Source: Anastatus disparis (taxonomy: Eukaryota; Arthropoda; Insecta; Hymenoptera; Eupelmidae). Taken from it: a DNA stretch of 64,000 bases. The translations under genes and the position numbers were made by a program. This document shows positions 11,738-23,025 of the stretch, one piece after another; position 1 is the stretch's first letter, and every line of letters starts with the position of its first letter. The stretch spans positions 3,984,001 to 4,048,000 of the forward strand of contig JAFFSR010000369.1 of the NCBI GenBank assembly GCA_017163975.1, read 5' to 3'. Under the pieces are notes generated by a model. The model was not told where the DNA came from and did not search any database. It saw only the letters and a program-made list of their open reading frames with translations.

Positions 11738-13877
11738 ATGACACAATTTATAGATGGAAGATATATGAGTCCTATGGAAGCAGCTCGGAGATTATCTGAA
11801 TTTCCGATATGTGGAAGAAGTCATACAGTTCTTAGATTAGCTGTTCATACGGAAAATCAGCAAAAAATTATATTCGAAGAAAATAAAGAATCAAAAGCTT
11901 TAGACAAATGGAAAACAACATTAACTGCATGGTTTAATCTTAATATTAAAGATGAGTTTGCAAAACAAATAAAATACAGTAATATACCTAAATATTACGT
12001 ATTCAATAACAATAAATGTTGGATCAAACGTACTCGTGATAAAAAACATAAAGCTATTGGAAGATTAAATATTGTGTCTCCTAAAGATACTGAAAGATTC
12101 CATTTAAAATTAATTTCAAATCGTGTTAAAGGCATAACTTCATTTACAGAATTAAGAACTTTCGAAAACATAACGTATAATACTTTTAAAGAAACAGCAG
12201 TTGCAATGGGGCTAATAGAAAGTTCTTCGCAAATATTTGATATATTTTCTGAAGCTTGTACCATTATGCTACCGAGTCAGTTGCATCAATATTTTGCATG
12301 GTTACTTTTATCAGAAAATATTCAAGGTAATGAAATATGGAATAAATTTAAAGAATATTTTAGTGAAGATTTTGAAGATGATAAAGAAAATAAAGCATTA
12401 AATGAAATTAATAAAATTTTATTAACAGAAGAAAAATCTTGTAAAAATTTTAGTTTACCAGAACCAATAGAAAAAATTATCCATGAAAATCAGGAAGAAA
12501 ATTCAAAAATTATTGAATATAATAAACATATGTTTAACGAAATGTATTTATTATTAAATCAAGATCAAAAATTTATTTTTGACGACATAATAAAATATTC
12601 CTCTAAATTATATTTTATTGATGGACCAGGTGGTACTGGAAAAACATTTTTGTATAAAACATTAATTTATTATTTTTTATACAAATGTAAAAAAGTATTA
12701 CCAATGGCATGGACTGGAATTGCATCAATTTTATTAGCTAAAGGAATGACAAGTCACAGAACTTTTAGATTACCTTTAGATTTAGATAATGTAGGAATCA
12801 CATTCTTTAAATTAGAAAGTGACAAAAAAAAAATTACGAGATGCAGATATTATTATATGGGACGAAGCTTCAATGATACCAAAAAAAGCTTTGGAAATTG
12901 TTAATAAAACTTTACAAGATTTATGTGGTAATGATTTACCATTTGGTGATAAATTAATAATTTTAGGAAGTGATTTTCGCAAAATACTTCCTGTTATAAA
13001 AAATAGTTTTAAAGATATAATAGTACAGAATAGTTTAAAATATTCTTTTTTATGGCCGTTATTTGAAATTAAAAAATTAAATAAAAATATCCGCTGCAAT
13101 AATAAATAATTTAATTCTTTATTATTACAAATAGGTGAAGGTCACATTGAATCATTTCAAATTCCTGATAAATGGAAAACTAATGATATTTGTTTAAAAA
13201 TATATAAAAACATTAATAATAATGACAACATAAATCGAGTAATATTAGCAGCTCATAACGATGACATAAATAATTTAAATAAAAGAATATTAAAATTACT
13301 TAACGGCGAATCGACAACTTACTATAGCATAGATTATGCTACTCATAAAGGAGTCTATCAAAGTGATGATAATATCGAATTGAATTATCCAATAGAAACT
13401 CTTAATAAAATAAAAGAAGGTTTACCACCACACATATTGGAATTAAAAGTTAATGCTATAGTTATATTAATAAGAAATTTAAGTAGTACCGAAGGTTTAT
13501 GTAATGGAACAAGATTAAAAATTATAAAATTATATAAATATAATCTTGAAGCTGAAATCATTACTGGAGAAAAAATTGGAAATAAAGTTTTTATTCCAAG
13601 AATAACATTAAATACTGATGAATCATCGTCTTTACCCTTTATACTTTATAGAAAACAATTTCCTGTAACATTAGCTTTTGCTATGACTATTAACAAATCT
13701 CAAGGTCAAAGTTTTGATGAGATTGGATTATTTATTAAAAGACCTTTATTTTCGCATGGACAGCTTTACGTTGCACTGTCCAGATGTAAAAATCCTAACA
13801 AAATATACATACAAAATGAATCTGAAAATAAATATGAAATATTAAATATTGTTTGGAAAGAAATTTTTAATTGTTAA
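11738..13877 (+). pseudogene. Helitron A PIF1-type helicase region
   Basis: YMSPMEAARRLSEFPI near 11765 is the conserved segment linking Rep to helicase. Walker A reads FIDGPGGTGKTFLYKTL near 12617. After a frame change at about 12825 Walker B follows as DADIIIWDEASMIPK, then ILGSDFRKILPV (about 12965). One stop lies at 13107, then VILAAHND, then LSSTEGLCNGTRL. The C-terminal motifs LAFAMTINKSQGQSF and HGQLYVALSRCKN lead to a stop at 13875-13877. Motifs for SF1B helicases of the PIF1 group are complete in order. The helicase would unwind the donor strand during transposition. Helitron B shares the same C-terminal half. Confidence 0.93.
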
Positions 13878-13981
13878 TTAAATTTAAAAATATTGTAAAA
13901 ATAAATACAGTTCATAAGAAAATAAACATAAAATGAATTATTATTTAATTAATATAAAATAAATTTATATATTAGATAAAC

Positions 13982-14422
13982 ATGGAAAACAATGAACAAT
14001 TGAATGCTGATAATAACGCAAATTGGCAAATTATGGAATGGGATCCAATTAATAATATGTATATTGAACCCGTATCTAACGAAGAATTAGAAGAATTGTC
14101 TAACTTAAATGCTGAAATTAATGAATATGAAGAAATAGAATATCTTCAAGAAGTAGAAGATGAAGAAAATTATTATCAATATGTAAAAGAACAAAAATTA
14201 TCTGAGTGGTCTGAATTAATACAAAAATTTGATATGAAATATTATTTACATTATTATAAAGAATGGAAAAATGTTCCTGAATGTTTTCAATTTCAGGTTC
14301 AAGAAATTTTTCAATATCTAATAAATAATGTCGATTTCGACATAGAAGGTATTAAAAATGATGAAAATTATTATAAAAATTTATTAATAATAAGTAATAT
14401 AATTTATGAATTATATTTTTAA
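13982..14422 (+). CDS. Small acidic protein downstream of Helitron A helicase, unknown function
   Basis: An intact 146-codon ORF starts with ATG 104 bp after the helicase stop, on the same strand. The protein is acidic and rich in Glu, Asn and Tyr, with no signal peptide or membrane segment. It begins MENNEQLNADNNANWQI and has EWKNVPECF followed by a hydrophobic C-terminus (LLIISNIIYEL). A similar but broken frame sits at the matching place after the Helitron B helicase (20571-20970): NNWNKVPEY, then a closing LANIIKK block. The repeat of position, orientation and motif suggests a second, accessory Helitron gene. I do not recognise the family and assign no function. Chance is less likely because this frame is open while the neighbouring Rep/helicase is riddled with breaks. 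Confidence 0.55.
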   Translation: MENNEQLNADNNANWQIMEWDPINNMYIEPVSNEELEELSNLNAEINEYEEIEYLQEVEDEENYYQYVKEQKLSEWSELIQKFDMKYYLHYYKEWKNVPECFQFQVQEIFQYLINNVDFDIEGIKNDENYYKNLLIISNIIYELYF

Positions 14423-14559
14423 AATGATAATTATTTATATACACCTTTAAAATGTTACAAAAAATAAAAATCAAAATATTTACATGTAATAACAATAATA
14501 ATTTTTCATATTTTGTTAATGACAATATATTTTATTTTTATGAATTTATAAATATTTTT

Positions 14560-14743
14560 CAGCGATAGTTTAAAAGTAGTTTATAAAATTAATTTTAGCA
14601 AAAATAAAAAAAAAAATACTAAAATTTTTAAAATAATATAAATCTGTATGCTTTTTTCAACGACAATAAAAATAAATTTGTAAATTATTTTTAAAAATAG
14701 TAAAAACAGATATACATATTTTTTAACGACACTAAACAATAAA
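14560..14743. repeat. Minisatellite array, left part (40-45 bp unit)
   Basis: Degenerate units contain GCTTTTTTCAACGACAATAA and AATAAATTTGTAA. The array is interrupted by a foldback element at 14744 and continues at 16988. Confidence 0.75.
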
Positions 14744-16987
14744 GAGTACCCCCCGTTAAGATAGGTAAAATGCCCTCCCTCATATATTTCAAAACTAATA
14801 TTTTTTCTTGTTTTTATAGTAATTAAGATTAGGTTTTGTTATATTTATAGTTTCCTAACACATACCCTAACCTCAACATAACCTAAAAATCACTTTTTTT
14901 ATAAAATTTTTTTTTTATCTGGAAGGATGAATGATATTAATCCCGCGAAAAACATATGACTAGGTCTTAGCACTCTCTTTTACTGTGATTTTTTGCGAGT
15001 CCAAGAAAGCAGTTTTTCTAACCTAAAAATAACATTTAAATCATAAAATCTCCGTAACTTTGCTCAGGGAGGGGCTACAAGCAATTTTCTGGGCTTAAAA
15101 GTTGTATTTTTAAAAAACAAATACAATTTATGATGACCAAAAATTCGATTCTGGCATGGCGCCATGGCGAAAAACTCGAAAAACCATTTTTTCATAGGTT
15201 TTCTGTCGGTTATTGGTCTCTAGCAACTCACAAATCATTTTTAAAGAAAAAAAATAGCTTTATTGGATTCTACGTGAAAAAATACATTGAAAATATGCAT
15301 ATATATACAAAGAATAGTGAGCTGTTGCTAGAAACAACGCGCTTGATTCTCATATATGTAGAAGCAATGTATTTCTTATATCGGTTGCTACTCTATTTTT
15401 TGCGTATAATGGCCTGAAGACAAATCATAATTGTGGCAGTTCTAACAAAGAATATAAATGCTTACATAGAAGTGTACTTTCAGGCTCGAATTTATAGACC
15501 CAACACGATTGTTACTAAAACCTTATTCCGTCTTTGTCTCTCTAATGATTCAGTGATCTCTCGATACAAGAGATTGCGATATAAGAGATTTCGAGCTCTT
15601 TCTTCTAAATATGGGCGTGAGCCTAAGTATTTGCGTTATCCCACCACTATGAAAGTGAGAGAGACAGAATATACACGCATGTTGGATACAACTCACACAA
15701 CAAAACAGTAGGTGTGGGTATCACTCTTGACTCAAGCGTGTTGGGGACTTTTTGTATGAAAGAATTTTCAAGAAAATTCCTCTCCTGAAGGCCCGTTGAT
15801 TCTCTTGTATCCAGAGTCTACTGTAATACAAAAAGACAGATGATACGACCGTTACTTCAGTTATGTTTAAAAATCTTATTTTAGCGTGCAATAGGCGTAA
15901 TTTGGCTGTAAATACATCGAATAGTAGCTTTATGACTCTAAAGAGATGATGATCTTTTAATTTTTGAATTTGGAACCTAATTAGAATCATTTAATTGTTC
16001 AAATCTACCGAGTTCGTGATTTATGGAGGACAGAAAACATGTTAGGTCTCTTACAAGCTAAAAAAGAACACTAAAAAGAATAGTTACAGGAATAGATAAA
16101 CATTGGTTTTTTATCTATGTATAAGAAAAATAATTTGCGTTTCCTAAGAACAACTCACTATTCCTTATGTATATACGAGGGATAGCAAATAATATATGTA
16201 CATATAGGAGTTAACGATATCTGTCTAGTATTTGTCTCTGTTTTTCGGGTGTAGTGGACATAATTTGCCTATGGATACATTGAATAGTAGCTTTGAGACT
16301 CTAAAGAGATGACCAAGGTCATAAAAACATAAAATGCAGCAACGACGCAAAGTAGCTATGTAATAACTTTAGAATTATTTTATTTTTTTAATTGTTTTGT
16401 AACAGCATCCAAGTATTCCTAAAGTTATTATGCATATTTTCAATGTATTTTTTCACGTAGAATCCAATAAAGCTATTTTTTTTTCTTTAAAAATGATTTG
16501 TGAGTTGCTAGAGACCAATAACCGACAGAAAACCTATGAAAAAATGGTTTTTCGAGTTTTTCGCCATGGCGCCATGCCAGAATCGAATTTTTGGTCATCA
16601 TAAATTGTATTTGTTTTTTAAAAATACAACTTTTAAGCCCAGAAAATTGCTTGTAGCCCCTCCCTGAGCAAAGTTACGGAGATTTTATGATTTAAATGTT
16701 ATTTTTAGGTTAGAAAAACTGCTTTCTAGGACTCGCAAAAAATCACAGTAAAAGAGAGTGCTGAGTCCTAGTCATATGATTTCCGCGGGATTAATATCAT
16801 TCATCCTTCCAGATAAAAAAAAAATTTTATAAAAAAAGTGATTTTTAGGTTATGTTGAGGTTAGGGTATGTGTTAGGAAACTATAAATATAACAAAACCT
16901 AATCTTAATTACTATAAAAACAAGAAAAAATATTAGTTTTGAAATATATGAAGGAGGGCATTTTACCTATCTTAACGGGGGGTACTC
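14744..16987. mobile_element. 2.2-kb foldback element inserted in the minisatellite
   Basis: Inverted arms of about 558 bp (14744-15302 and 16431-16987) begin GAGTACCCCCCGTTAAGATA and end with the complement. The left flank ends AATAAA and the right flank begins TTTGTACGC. Joined, they restore the array consensus AATAAATTTGTACGC exactly, so no target-site duplication is obvious. The loop holds a 60-bp direct repeat (15897-15950 and 16262-16315) and a short inner inverted repeat (15298-15328 and 16145-16178). The frames at 15130-15711 lie partly in an arm and match nothing known to me. No transposase is seen. Confidence 0.88.
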
Positions 16988-18062
16988 TTTGTACGCCTTT
17001 TTCAGCGACAATAAAATATAAATTTATAAGTTTCTTTTAGCAATTATGAAGAATAAATATGTAACCTTTTTTTATTGACAATAAAAATAATTTTGTGAGC
17101 TTCTTTTAGCGACAACAAATAATAAATTTGTACGCTTTTATAATCTTTTTTTAGCGACGATAAACAATAAATTTGTATGCTTTTTTTAGCGACAATAAAA
17201 ATAAATTTATAAGCTTCTTTTAACGACAACTAATAAATTTGTATGCTTATATTAAATTTTTTTAGTGACAACAAACAATAGATCTGTATGCTTCAACAAC
17301 AAAAATAAATGAATTTATAATCTTTTTTAGCGACAGTAAACAATAAATTTTTACGCTTTTTTCAACAACAATAAGATATAAATTTATAAGTTCGTTTTAG
17401 CGATTATGAAAAATAAATTTGTAAGCTTGTTTTAGCGACAACAAACAATAAATTTGTATGCTTATATGAGGTTTTTTTAGTAACAACAAACAATAGATCT
17501 GTACGCTTCAGCGACAATAATAAATGAATTTGTAATCTTTTTTAACGACAGTAAACAATAAATTTGTACGCTTTTTTCAACGACAATGAGATATAAATTT
17601 ATAAGTTTCTTTTAGTGATTATAAAAAATAAATTTGTAAGCTTTTTTTAACGACAATAAACAATAAATTTATATGTTTGTATAAAGTTTTTTTTGCGGCA
17701 ACAAACAATCGCTTCAGCGACAATAATAAATTTGTAAGCTTTTTTAGCGACAATAAAGATGAATTCGTAAACTTTTCTTAGCGACAACAAACAATAAATT
17801 TGTATGCTTATATAAAATTTTTTTGGTGACAACAAACAATAAATCTGTACGCTTCAGCGACAATAATAAATGAATTTGTAATCTTTTTAGCGACAATAAA
17901 CAATAAATTTATACGCTTTTTTCAACAACAATGAGATATAAATTTGTAAGTTTCTTTTAGCGATTATGACAAATAAATTTGTAAGCTTTTTTTAGCGACA
18001 TTAAACAATGCTTTTTATAAGCTTTCAATGCAGCCATATATTTTTATGCTGGTCTCAAGCCT
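16988..18062. repeat. Minisatellite array, right part, with shared terminal block
   Basis: About 20 degenerate units of roughly 40-45 bp run to 18010, each with a GCGACAATAA core and an AATTTGTAAGCTT core. The array ends in AATGCAGCCATATATTTTTA and GGTCTCAAGCC (18020-18062). This end block recurs in inverted form at both sides of the array pair at 42541-43552, so it marks the boundary of the same repeat family. Confidence 0.85.
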
Positions 18063-18569
18063 AAAAATCTTTTATTAAGACAAATATGTAAATATCTTAT
18101 TCTAATTTAAAAAAAAAACATGTATTATTTAAATACAATTGTTAATAAAGTACCTATGGATATTAAGCTAAATTCATTTTGTAATTCATAGTTTACTATT
18201 GTAATTAATAAATTTTTTCAATAATAAAAATAAAGATACAATATATTGAAATAAAAATATGAGAATAGAAATAAAAATATTATATATTCATCTGAATAAA
18301 GAAAATGCAGAGAGGAAGCTTTGTATTATCAATTAATTATGTTTGCAATTATATTAATAGAATATTAATAATAATAATTTTTTTTTTTCATTTTTGAAAT
18401 TCAATATTAGAATACGAAAAAACTTTATATTATTAAATAGTTACAGTTACAATCATAATTATAAAATATTACTAATTATAATAATATTAAATTACTTATA
18501 ATTGTTATTATAATAATAGAATATTATTAATAATAAGAATATTTTTTATTACTAATTACTCAATCATAA
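18063..18569. other. AT-rich spacer
   Basis: No gene is seen. AATGCAGAGAGGAAG at 18305-18319 also occurs at 43561 and, inverted, at 41851. It is a further shared landmark of the minisatellite family. From 18360 to 18560 the sequence is simple AT-rich repeat. Confidence 0.6.
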
Positions 18570-19090
18570 TATCATAGTGGGGAGGAGGGCATAATGAGGG
18601 GGGGCTATAAAAAGTGTGGGAGAGGGGGAGCAAATTGAGGGGGGCTACAAAAATTAAGGGGGTGAGGGGGGCTACAAAAATTAAGGGGGCTGAGGGGGAG
18701 GCCTAAGTTACGTTAATTTTGGAATAGCCATTTATAAGAGAAATTACAACGTAATTTGAGGGGGGGTTATGCCGACAGACATTTGAGGGGGCTGATAGGG
18801 GGCTACAAAAATTGGGGGGCGAGAGGAGGCCTGAGGGGGGCTTAAGTTACGTTAATTTCGGAATAGCCATTTATAAGAGAAATTACAACGTAATTTGAGG
18901 GGGCAAATTGAGGGGGCTGAGGGGGCTACAAAAATTGAGGGGGGGCTGAGGGGGGCTACAAAAATTGAGGGGGCTGAGGGGGGCCTAAGTTACGTTAATT
19001 TTGGAATAGCCATTTATAAGAGGAATTACAACGTAATTTGAGGGGAGCTATGCCGACAGACATTTGAGGGGGGCTGAGGGGGGGGTCAGT
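18570..19090. repeat. G-run tandem array
   Basis: The plus strand carries many G4-G8 runs in a short motif (GGGGGGCTACAAAAATTGAG). Within this is a larger period of about 140 bp: three copies of CCTAAGTTACGTTAATTTTG followed by GGAATAGCCATTTATAAGAG and ACAACGTAATTTGAGGGG (starting about 18703, 18841 and 18985). The G-run spacing would permit G-quadruplexes on the plus strand. No coding content. Confidence 0.9.
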
Positions 19091-19136
19091 TGAATCTTGT
19101 CTTAAGACTATATATATATATATATATAGATATATA

Positions 19137-19260
19137 CTAGGGGGGGGTACCCCCCTGCTCGCACTGCTTGCCAACCCTCAATTATGATAATGCATATACA
19201 TATATATCTTACCAATTATGGAAAACATTATATTAGCTTAAGCAATATTTTGTTCTATAT
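19137..19260 (-). mobile_element. Helitron-like 3' end, probably of Helitron B
   Basis: On the minus strand: GCGAGCA, then the hairpin GGGGGGTACCCCCC, then CC and CTAG, then T of a TA tract. This is the same form as the end at 6013. It lies downstream (minus strand) of the Helitron B coding frames at 22350-20571 with no other Helitron between, so it is the best candidate for their 3' terminus. Confidence 0.5.
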
Positions 19261-19393
19261 ATAACAAAAAAAATTAATGATTTGTTTTTAATTTAAAATT
19301 ATTTTATTATAAATGTTTTTAATAAATACGTAAAGCTTATATATTATACATTAATTAAAAATACTATGTTACAGAATACAAATTTTTCTAATA

Positions 19394-19758
19394 TCAATGT
19401 TCCAACTACGGATAGTTTAAGGTTATGTAAGTAATAAAATAATAAAAAAATACACTTTATCACATATAATTGAAAAAAATTGATTATATACCACATTAAA
19501 AATTTTCCTACTGCGAATTGTTCAATCTTTCACGTGTTTAAGAACGCCATTTTGAATTTTGTGAGTTGAAACAAGACTGCTCTTTTAATATTTTTTTTAA
19601 CTTGGTTTTTTTCTGATCAGCAATAATGCGGAAACAAGCAAAAATATTTTAATTAATAAAGTGATTTTTTTTTTGTATATTATAAATATTGCCTTTTTCG
19701 TAATACAAAGAATACAAAATCATCATAGTTGGGATGCTATCCGTAGTTGGATCATTGA
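19394..19758. mobile_element. MITE, 365 bp
   Basis: Terminal inverted repeats of 22 bp with one mismatch: TCAATGTTCCAACTACGGAT at the left and ATCCGTAGTTGGATCATTGA at the right. The interior is AT-rich and non-coding. Target duplication and superfamily are unclear. It lies inside the presumed 3' region of Helitron B. Confidence 0.65.
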
Positions 19759-20570
19759 CCTTATATTTAATTTTATTTTTAAAAATGTAATTTCATATTT
19801 AATTGTTCATCGATATAAAAGTCAAGACATATAGTCTTGAGTAACGACTTTCCACACCACCTTACATTTCAAACTAGTTATTATGATGAATTGCATTTAT
19901 ATATTTAATTTGATTGTATAAATTTTTTAATATTTAAATATAGATTTTAATTTAACTAATATATTTTAACTGTGTGAAATATGGAGGTAACGTTACGGCG
20001 CGTTAGATTTTTTGATTAGTGGAAACCCTCGCCAGAGGCCCTAAAAACCACTTTATTTTATATATTATATTACAAAGATTAGTTATATATTTATAATATA
20101 ATTTATTTTATTTATTGAATATGAATAAAAATATAGTGATATTGTACAATATATAAGTATAAAAATAACTTATTATTAATTAAATGATATTAATGATCAA
20201 AGTTACAATAAATTTAAAACTATACAAAAATTTTTAAATAATTTTTTTTTTTTTTAATTTTGTTAGTATTATATTTGATATATCATAATGTTTATTTATG
20301 TCTTAAGATTTATAGGATTATTTTGATATGATTCCTTTTTGATATCTTTCTGACTTATTCTTACATTTTTTAAGATATATCAACATTTTATACTAAAATT
20401 AAAAAATTCGTTTACTTTAATATTAAAAAATAAGTGACGTAATCATTATTAATATTTATGAGATCATTAAATCATTATATTATTTTAATGATTTTAATTT
20501 GTATATATATAAAATAAAATAATTTTGAAATATTAAACTTACTTTGTACAATACTTACTTTTATAATTTT

Positions 20571-20970
20571 TTAATCTAATATTTTCTTAATAATATTAGC
20601 TAATCGTAATAAATATCTAGAATAAATTTGATAATTTTGATTAATATAATATTCTGTTATGGGTTCACGTATTTGAATTTTATGTTTTATAATTTTACTA
20701 ACGTAACATTTATTATATTCTGGTACTTTATTCCAATTATTGTATTCAACTTTTTCTTCATTCTCGACAATATATGAATTAATGATATTATTTAATCGTG
20801 AAATTTCGGTATCTTCTGAAATATTATCATTTAGGCTTTCTATATAATATTCATATTCTTCTCCATAATTTAAGTGGTCTTCAATTTGATTATTTCAATA
20901 ATCCATTGTTTGTTGATCGATAACATCATTAACTTCAACATGATTTCCTTCAATTTCGTTTATATTATTT
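20571..20970 (-). pseudogene. Small acidic ORF downstream of Helitron B helicase
   Basis: The minus-strand frame reads NEIEGNHVEVNDVIDQQTMDY, a stop, then EDHLNYGEEYEYY, then EYNNWNKVPEYNKCYV, ending in SRYLLRLANIIKKILD and a stop at 20571. It starts about 210 bp after the helicase stop at 21183. It resembles the 146-aa protein at 13982-14422 in position, acidity, the W-K-VPE motif and the closing NII block. One internal stop suggests decay. The function is unknown. Confidence 0.5.
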
Positions 20971-21182
20971 ATTTATATATTTAAATTTTTATTATTAATT
21001 TTTATAGTGATATTGTAATTTTAATATTTATTAATTTTATTATTAGTTTAATAATTAATATAAATGTAACGTGTAAAAAATAAAAATTAAATTATTATAT
21101 AATTTGTTAAAAATAATTAATGTAGAAATATAAAATTTAATATTCATAAATTTTCAAAATTTTATGTTAAATTATAATAAAA

Positions 21183-22350
21183 TTATTTTTCTAATATTTC
21201 TTTCCACACTATATTTGGTATAGTATCATTATTTTCTGATTCATTTTGAATAAATATTTTATTTGCATTTTTACATTGCGAAAGAGCAACGTATAATTGA
21301 CCATGAGAAAATAAAGGTTTTTTAATATATATACCAACATTTTCAAAACTTTGTCCTTGAGATTTATTTATAGTTATTGCAAACGCTAGAATAATGGGAA
21401 ATCGTTTTCCATATAAAATGAACGGTAATAACGATGATTCGTTAGTATTTAATATTATTCTTGGTATAAACACTTTATTTCCTTCATTTTCTCCTGTAAT
21501 AATTTTAGCCTCTATATTATATTTAAATAATTTAGTTATTTCTAATCGTGTTCCATTATATAATCCATCTTTAATACTTAAATTTCGAATAAGCATTATA
21601 ATTGCGTTTACTTTTAAATTTAATTCGTGTGGAGGTAATTTTTCTCTTATATTATTTAACATTTCTATTGGATAATTTAAATATTATCATCGGTTTGATC
21701 TACCTCCTTATACGTTGCATAATCAATACTATAATAAGCTATTGTTTGATTGTTAATTAATTTTAATATTTTATTATTTAAAATGTTTACTTCTTCATTA
21801 TGTGTACTTAAAATAACATTTTTAGAAAAACAAGAAATTTCATTAATGCTTTTATAAATTTTATTACAAACGTTATTAGTTTTTCATTCTTTTGGAATAA
21901 TGAATGGATCAACTTATCCTTCTCCGATATTTAATAAAAATGAAGAAAAATTGTCGTCATTAGATCTTACGTTTTTTTTAATTTAAAAATATGAAATAAA
22001 GGCCAAATATTTGAATAATTTATAGTCTCTTTAATAATAGTATTTCTTTTTCCATATTTTAATACTGGTAAAATTTGTCTAAAATCTCTACGTAAAATCA
22101 TTATTTTTCCACCAAAACTGTTATCATTACGACAAACATCCTTTAATGTTTTGTCTACAATTTCTAAACCTTTTTTGGGAATCATTGATGCTTCTTGTTT
22201 TTATTTTTGTCTTATTTTTTTTTATCTGAATCAAATTTTAAAAATGCACTTTCAATGTTATTTAAATCTAATGGTAATCTGAAAGTTCTATGACTCGTTA
22301 AACCTTTAGGTAATAAAATTCAAGCTATACCTGTCCAAGGCATGGGTAAA
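21183..22350 (-). pseudogene. Helitron B helicase remnant
   Basis: The minus strand starts at about 22345 in PMPWTGIA, then SHRTFRLPLDL, then MIPKKGLEIVDKTLKD and RRDFRQILPVL. A frame break near 21960 and stops follow. The last open block (21662-21183) reads KVNAIIMLIRNLS, LAFAITINKSQGQSF and HGQLYVALSQCKN. It is the same family as Helitron A but clearly diverged. Rep, OTU and Walker A are absent because the copy is cut at about 22350, where a GT/CA microsatellite begins. Helitrons A and B face each other tail to tail. Confidence 0.9.
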
Positions 22351-22788
22351 CATTTTTTTTTATATGTGTGTGTGTGTATACATATACCTACCTATACACA
22401 TCCACGTATAGACACCCTGATGTAGACTATGAGCATAAAAGATGCAAAATTTTCTTTTTTTCAAATGTTATTATAAAAATTAGTCACTCAATTCCATAAT
22501 ATAGGGAATATATAAGTTAATAAAAAGAAGACGCTTGGCAAATTTATAGAAAATTCATACACAATACAATGTAGAGTCCAATCCAAAATGGTTGGCTATA
22601 ACGTGCTTTCACAACTCTAAATCTAATCCAATTCAATCACTGCAATAATACATCAACTTGCAAAAATAAAGACGTATAATTGTTACGAAACAACAATTTA
22701 TGCAAGAACTATCAATATTTTTATTTAATTCAATCAATTTTTGCAATAAATGGTTAAAATACAAAGAGCGACAAAAACCACGAACTTG
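22351..22788. other. Spacer after the Helitron B breakpoint
   Basis: A short TGTGTG/CATATA microsatellite (22360-22400) marks the breakpoint. The rest is unremarkable AT-rich DNA with no gene or repeat that I recognise. Confidence 0.5.
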
Positions 22789-23012
22789 GGACCCTCTGGG
22801 AAGGGACAAGAAAATGTTGCCGCCATACTGATCCAAACCGGAAAGGAACGTATAAAGTGCTTATAGAAAACATCACAGTCGTCTTCGTGGGGAATATTTA
22901 CTGTCTCTTTCTAACATATTACTTTCTTATGTGGTTTCTGGTTTAGATCTCTTGTTTGTAACAGCCAAAAGAAAACGCAGAACGAGGTTTCCAGTCCCTT
23001 TCTAGAGGGTCC
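22789..23012. mobile_element. MITE, 224 bp, first of two tandem copies
   Basis: It begins GGACCCTCTGGGAAGGGAC and ends GTCCCTTTCTAGAGGGTCC, an imperfect terminal inverted repeat. The interior is non-coding. A second copy follows after 13 bp in the same orientation with over 90% apparent identity. Confidence 0.75.
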
Positions 23013-23025
23013 CTATTAAACAATA

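Larger units (their letters stand above)
7967..14422 (+). mobile_element. Helitron A, coding span
   Basis: This plus-strand region encodes, in order, an OTU cysteine-protease domain, a zinc-finger-like N-terminal region, a Rep (HUH/tyrosine) nuclease and a PIF1-type helicase, then a separate 146-aa ORF. OTU plus Rep plus helicase is typical of animal Helitrons, especially the Helentron/Helitron2 group (established knowledge; the assignment here is inference). The copy is disabled by stops at 8186, 8950, about 11326, 11533 and 13107. Frame changes lie near 8735, 11145, 11705 and 12825, and a palindromic element sits at 9135-10331. The true 5' and 3' termini were not found. Confidence 0.9.

Noticed and set aside
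14860..14900. CCTAACC-type words suggesting insect telomere (TTAGG)n
   Set aside because: The words are irregularly spaced within a foldback arm and appear inverted in the other arm (16845-16885); they are not a tandem TTAGG array.
15130..15711. Two consecutive frames (95 and 92 aa) in a foldback
   Set aside because: The first lies in an arm that is repeated inverted; the second has no recognisable motif and a local internal repeat.
14560..18010. Regular repeats with spacers, CRISPR-like at first sight
   Set aside because: Units are degenerate, AT-rich and without unique spacers of constant length, and the setting is eukaryotic transposons.
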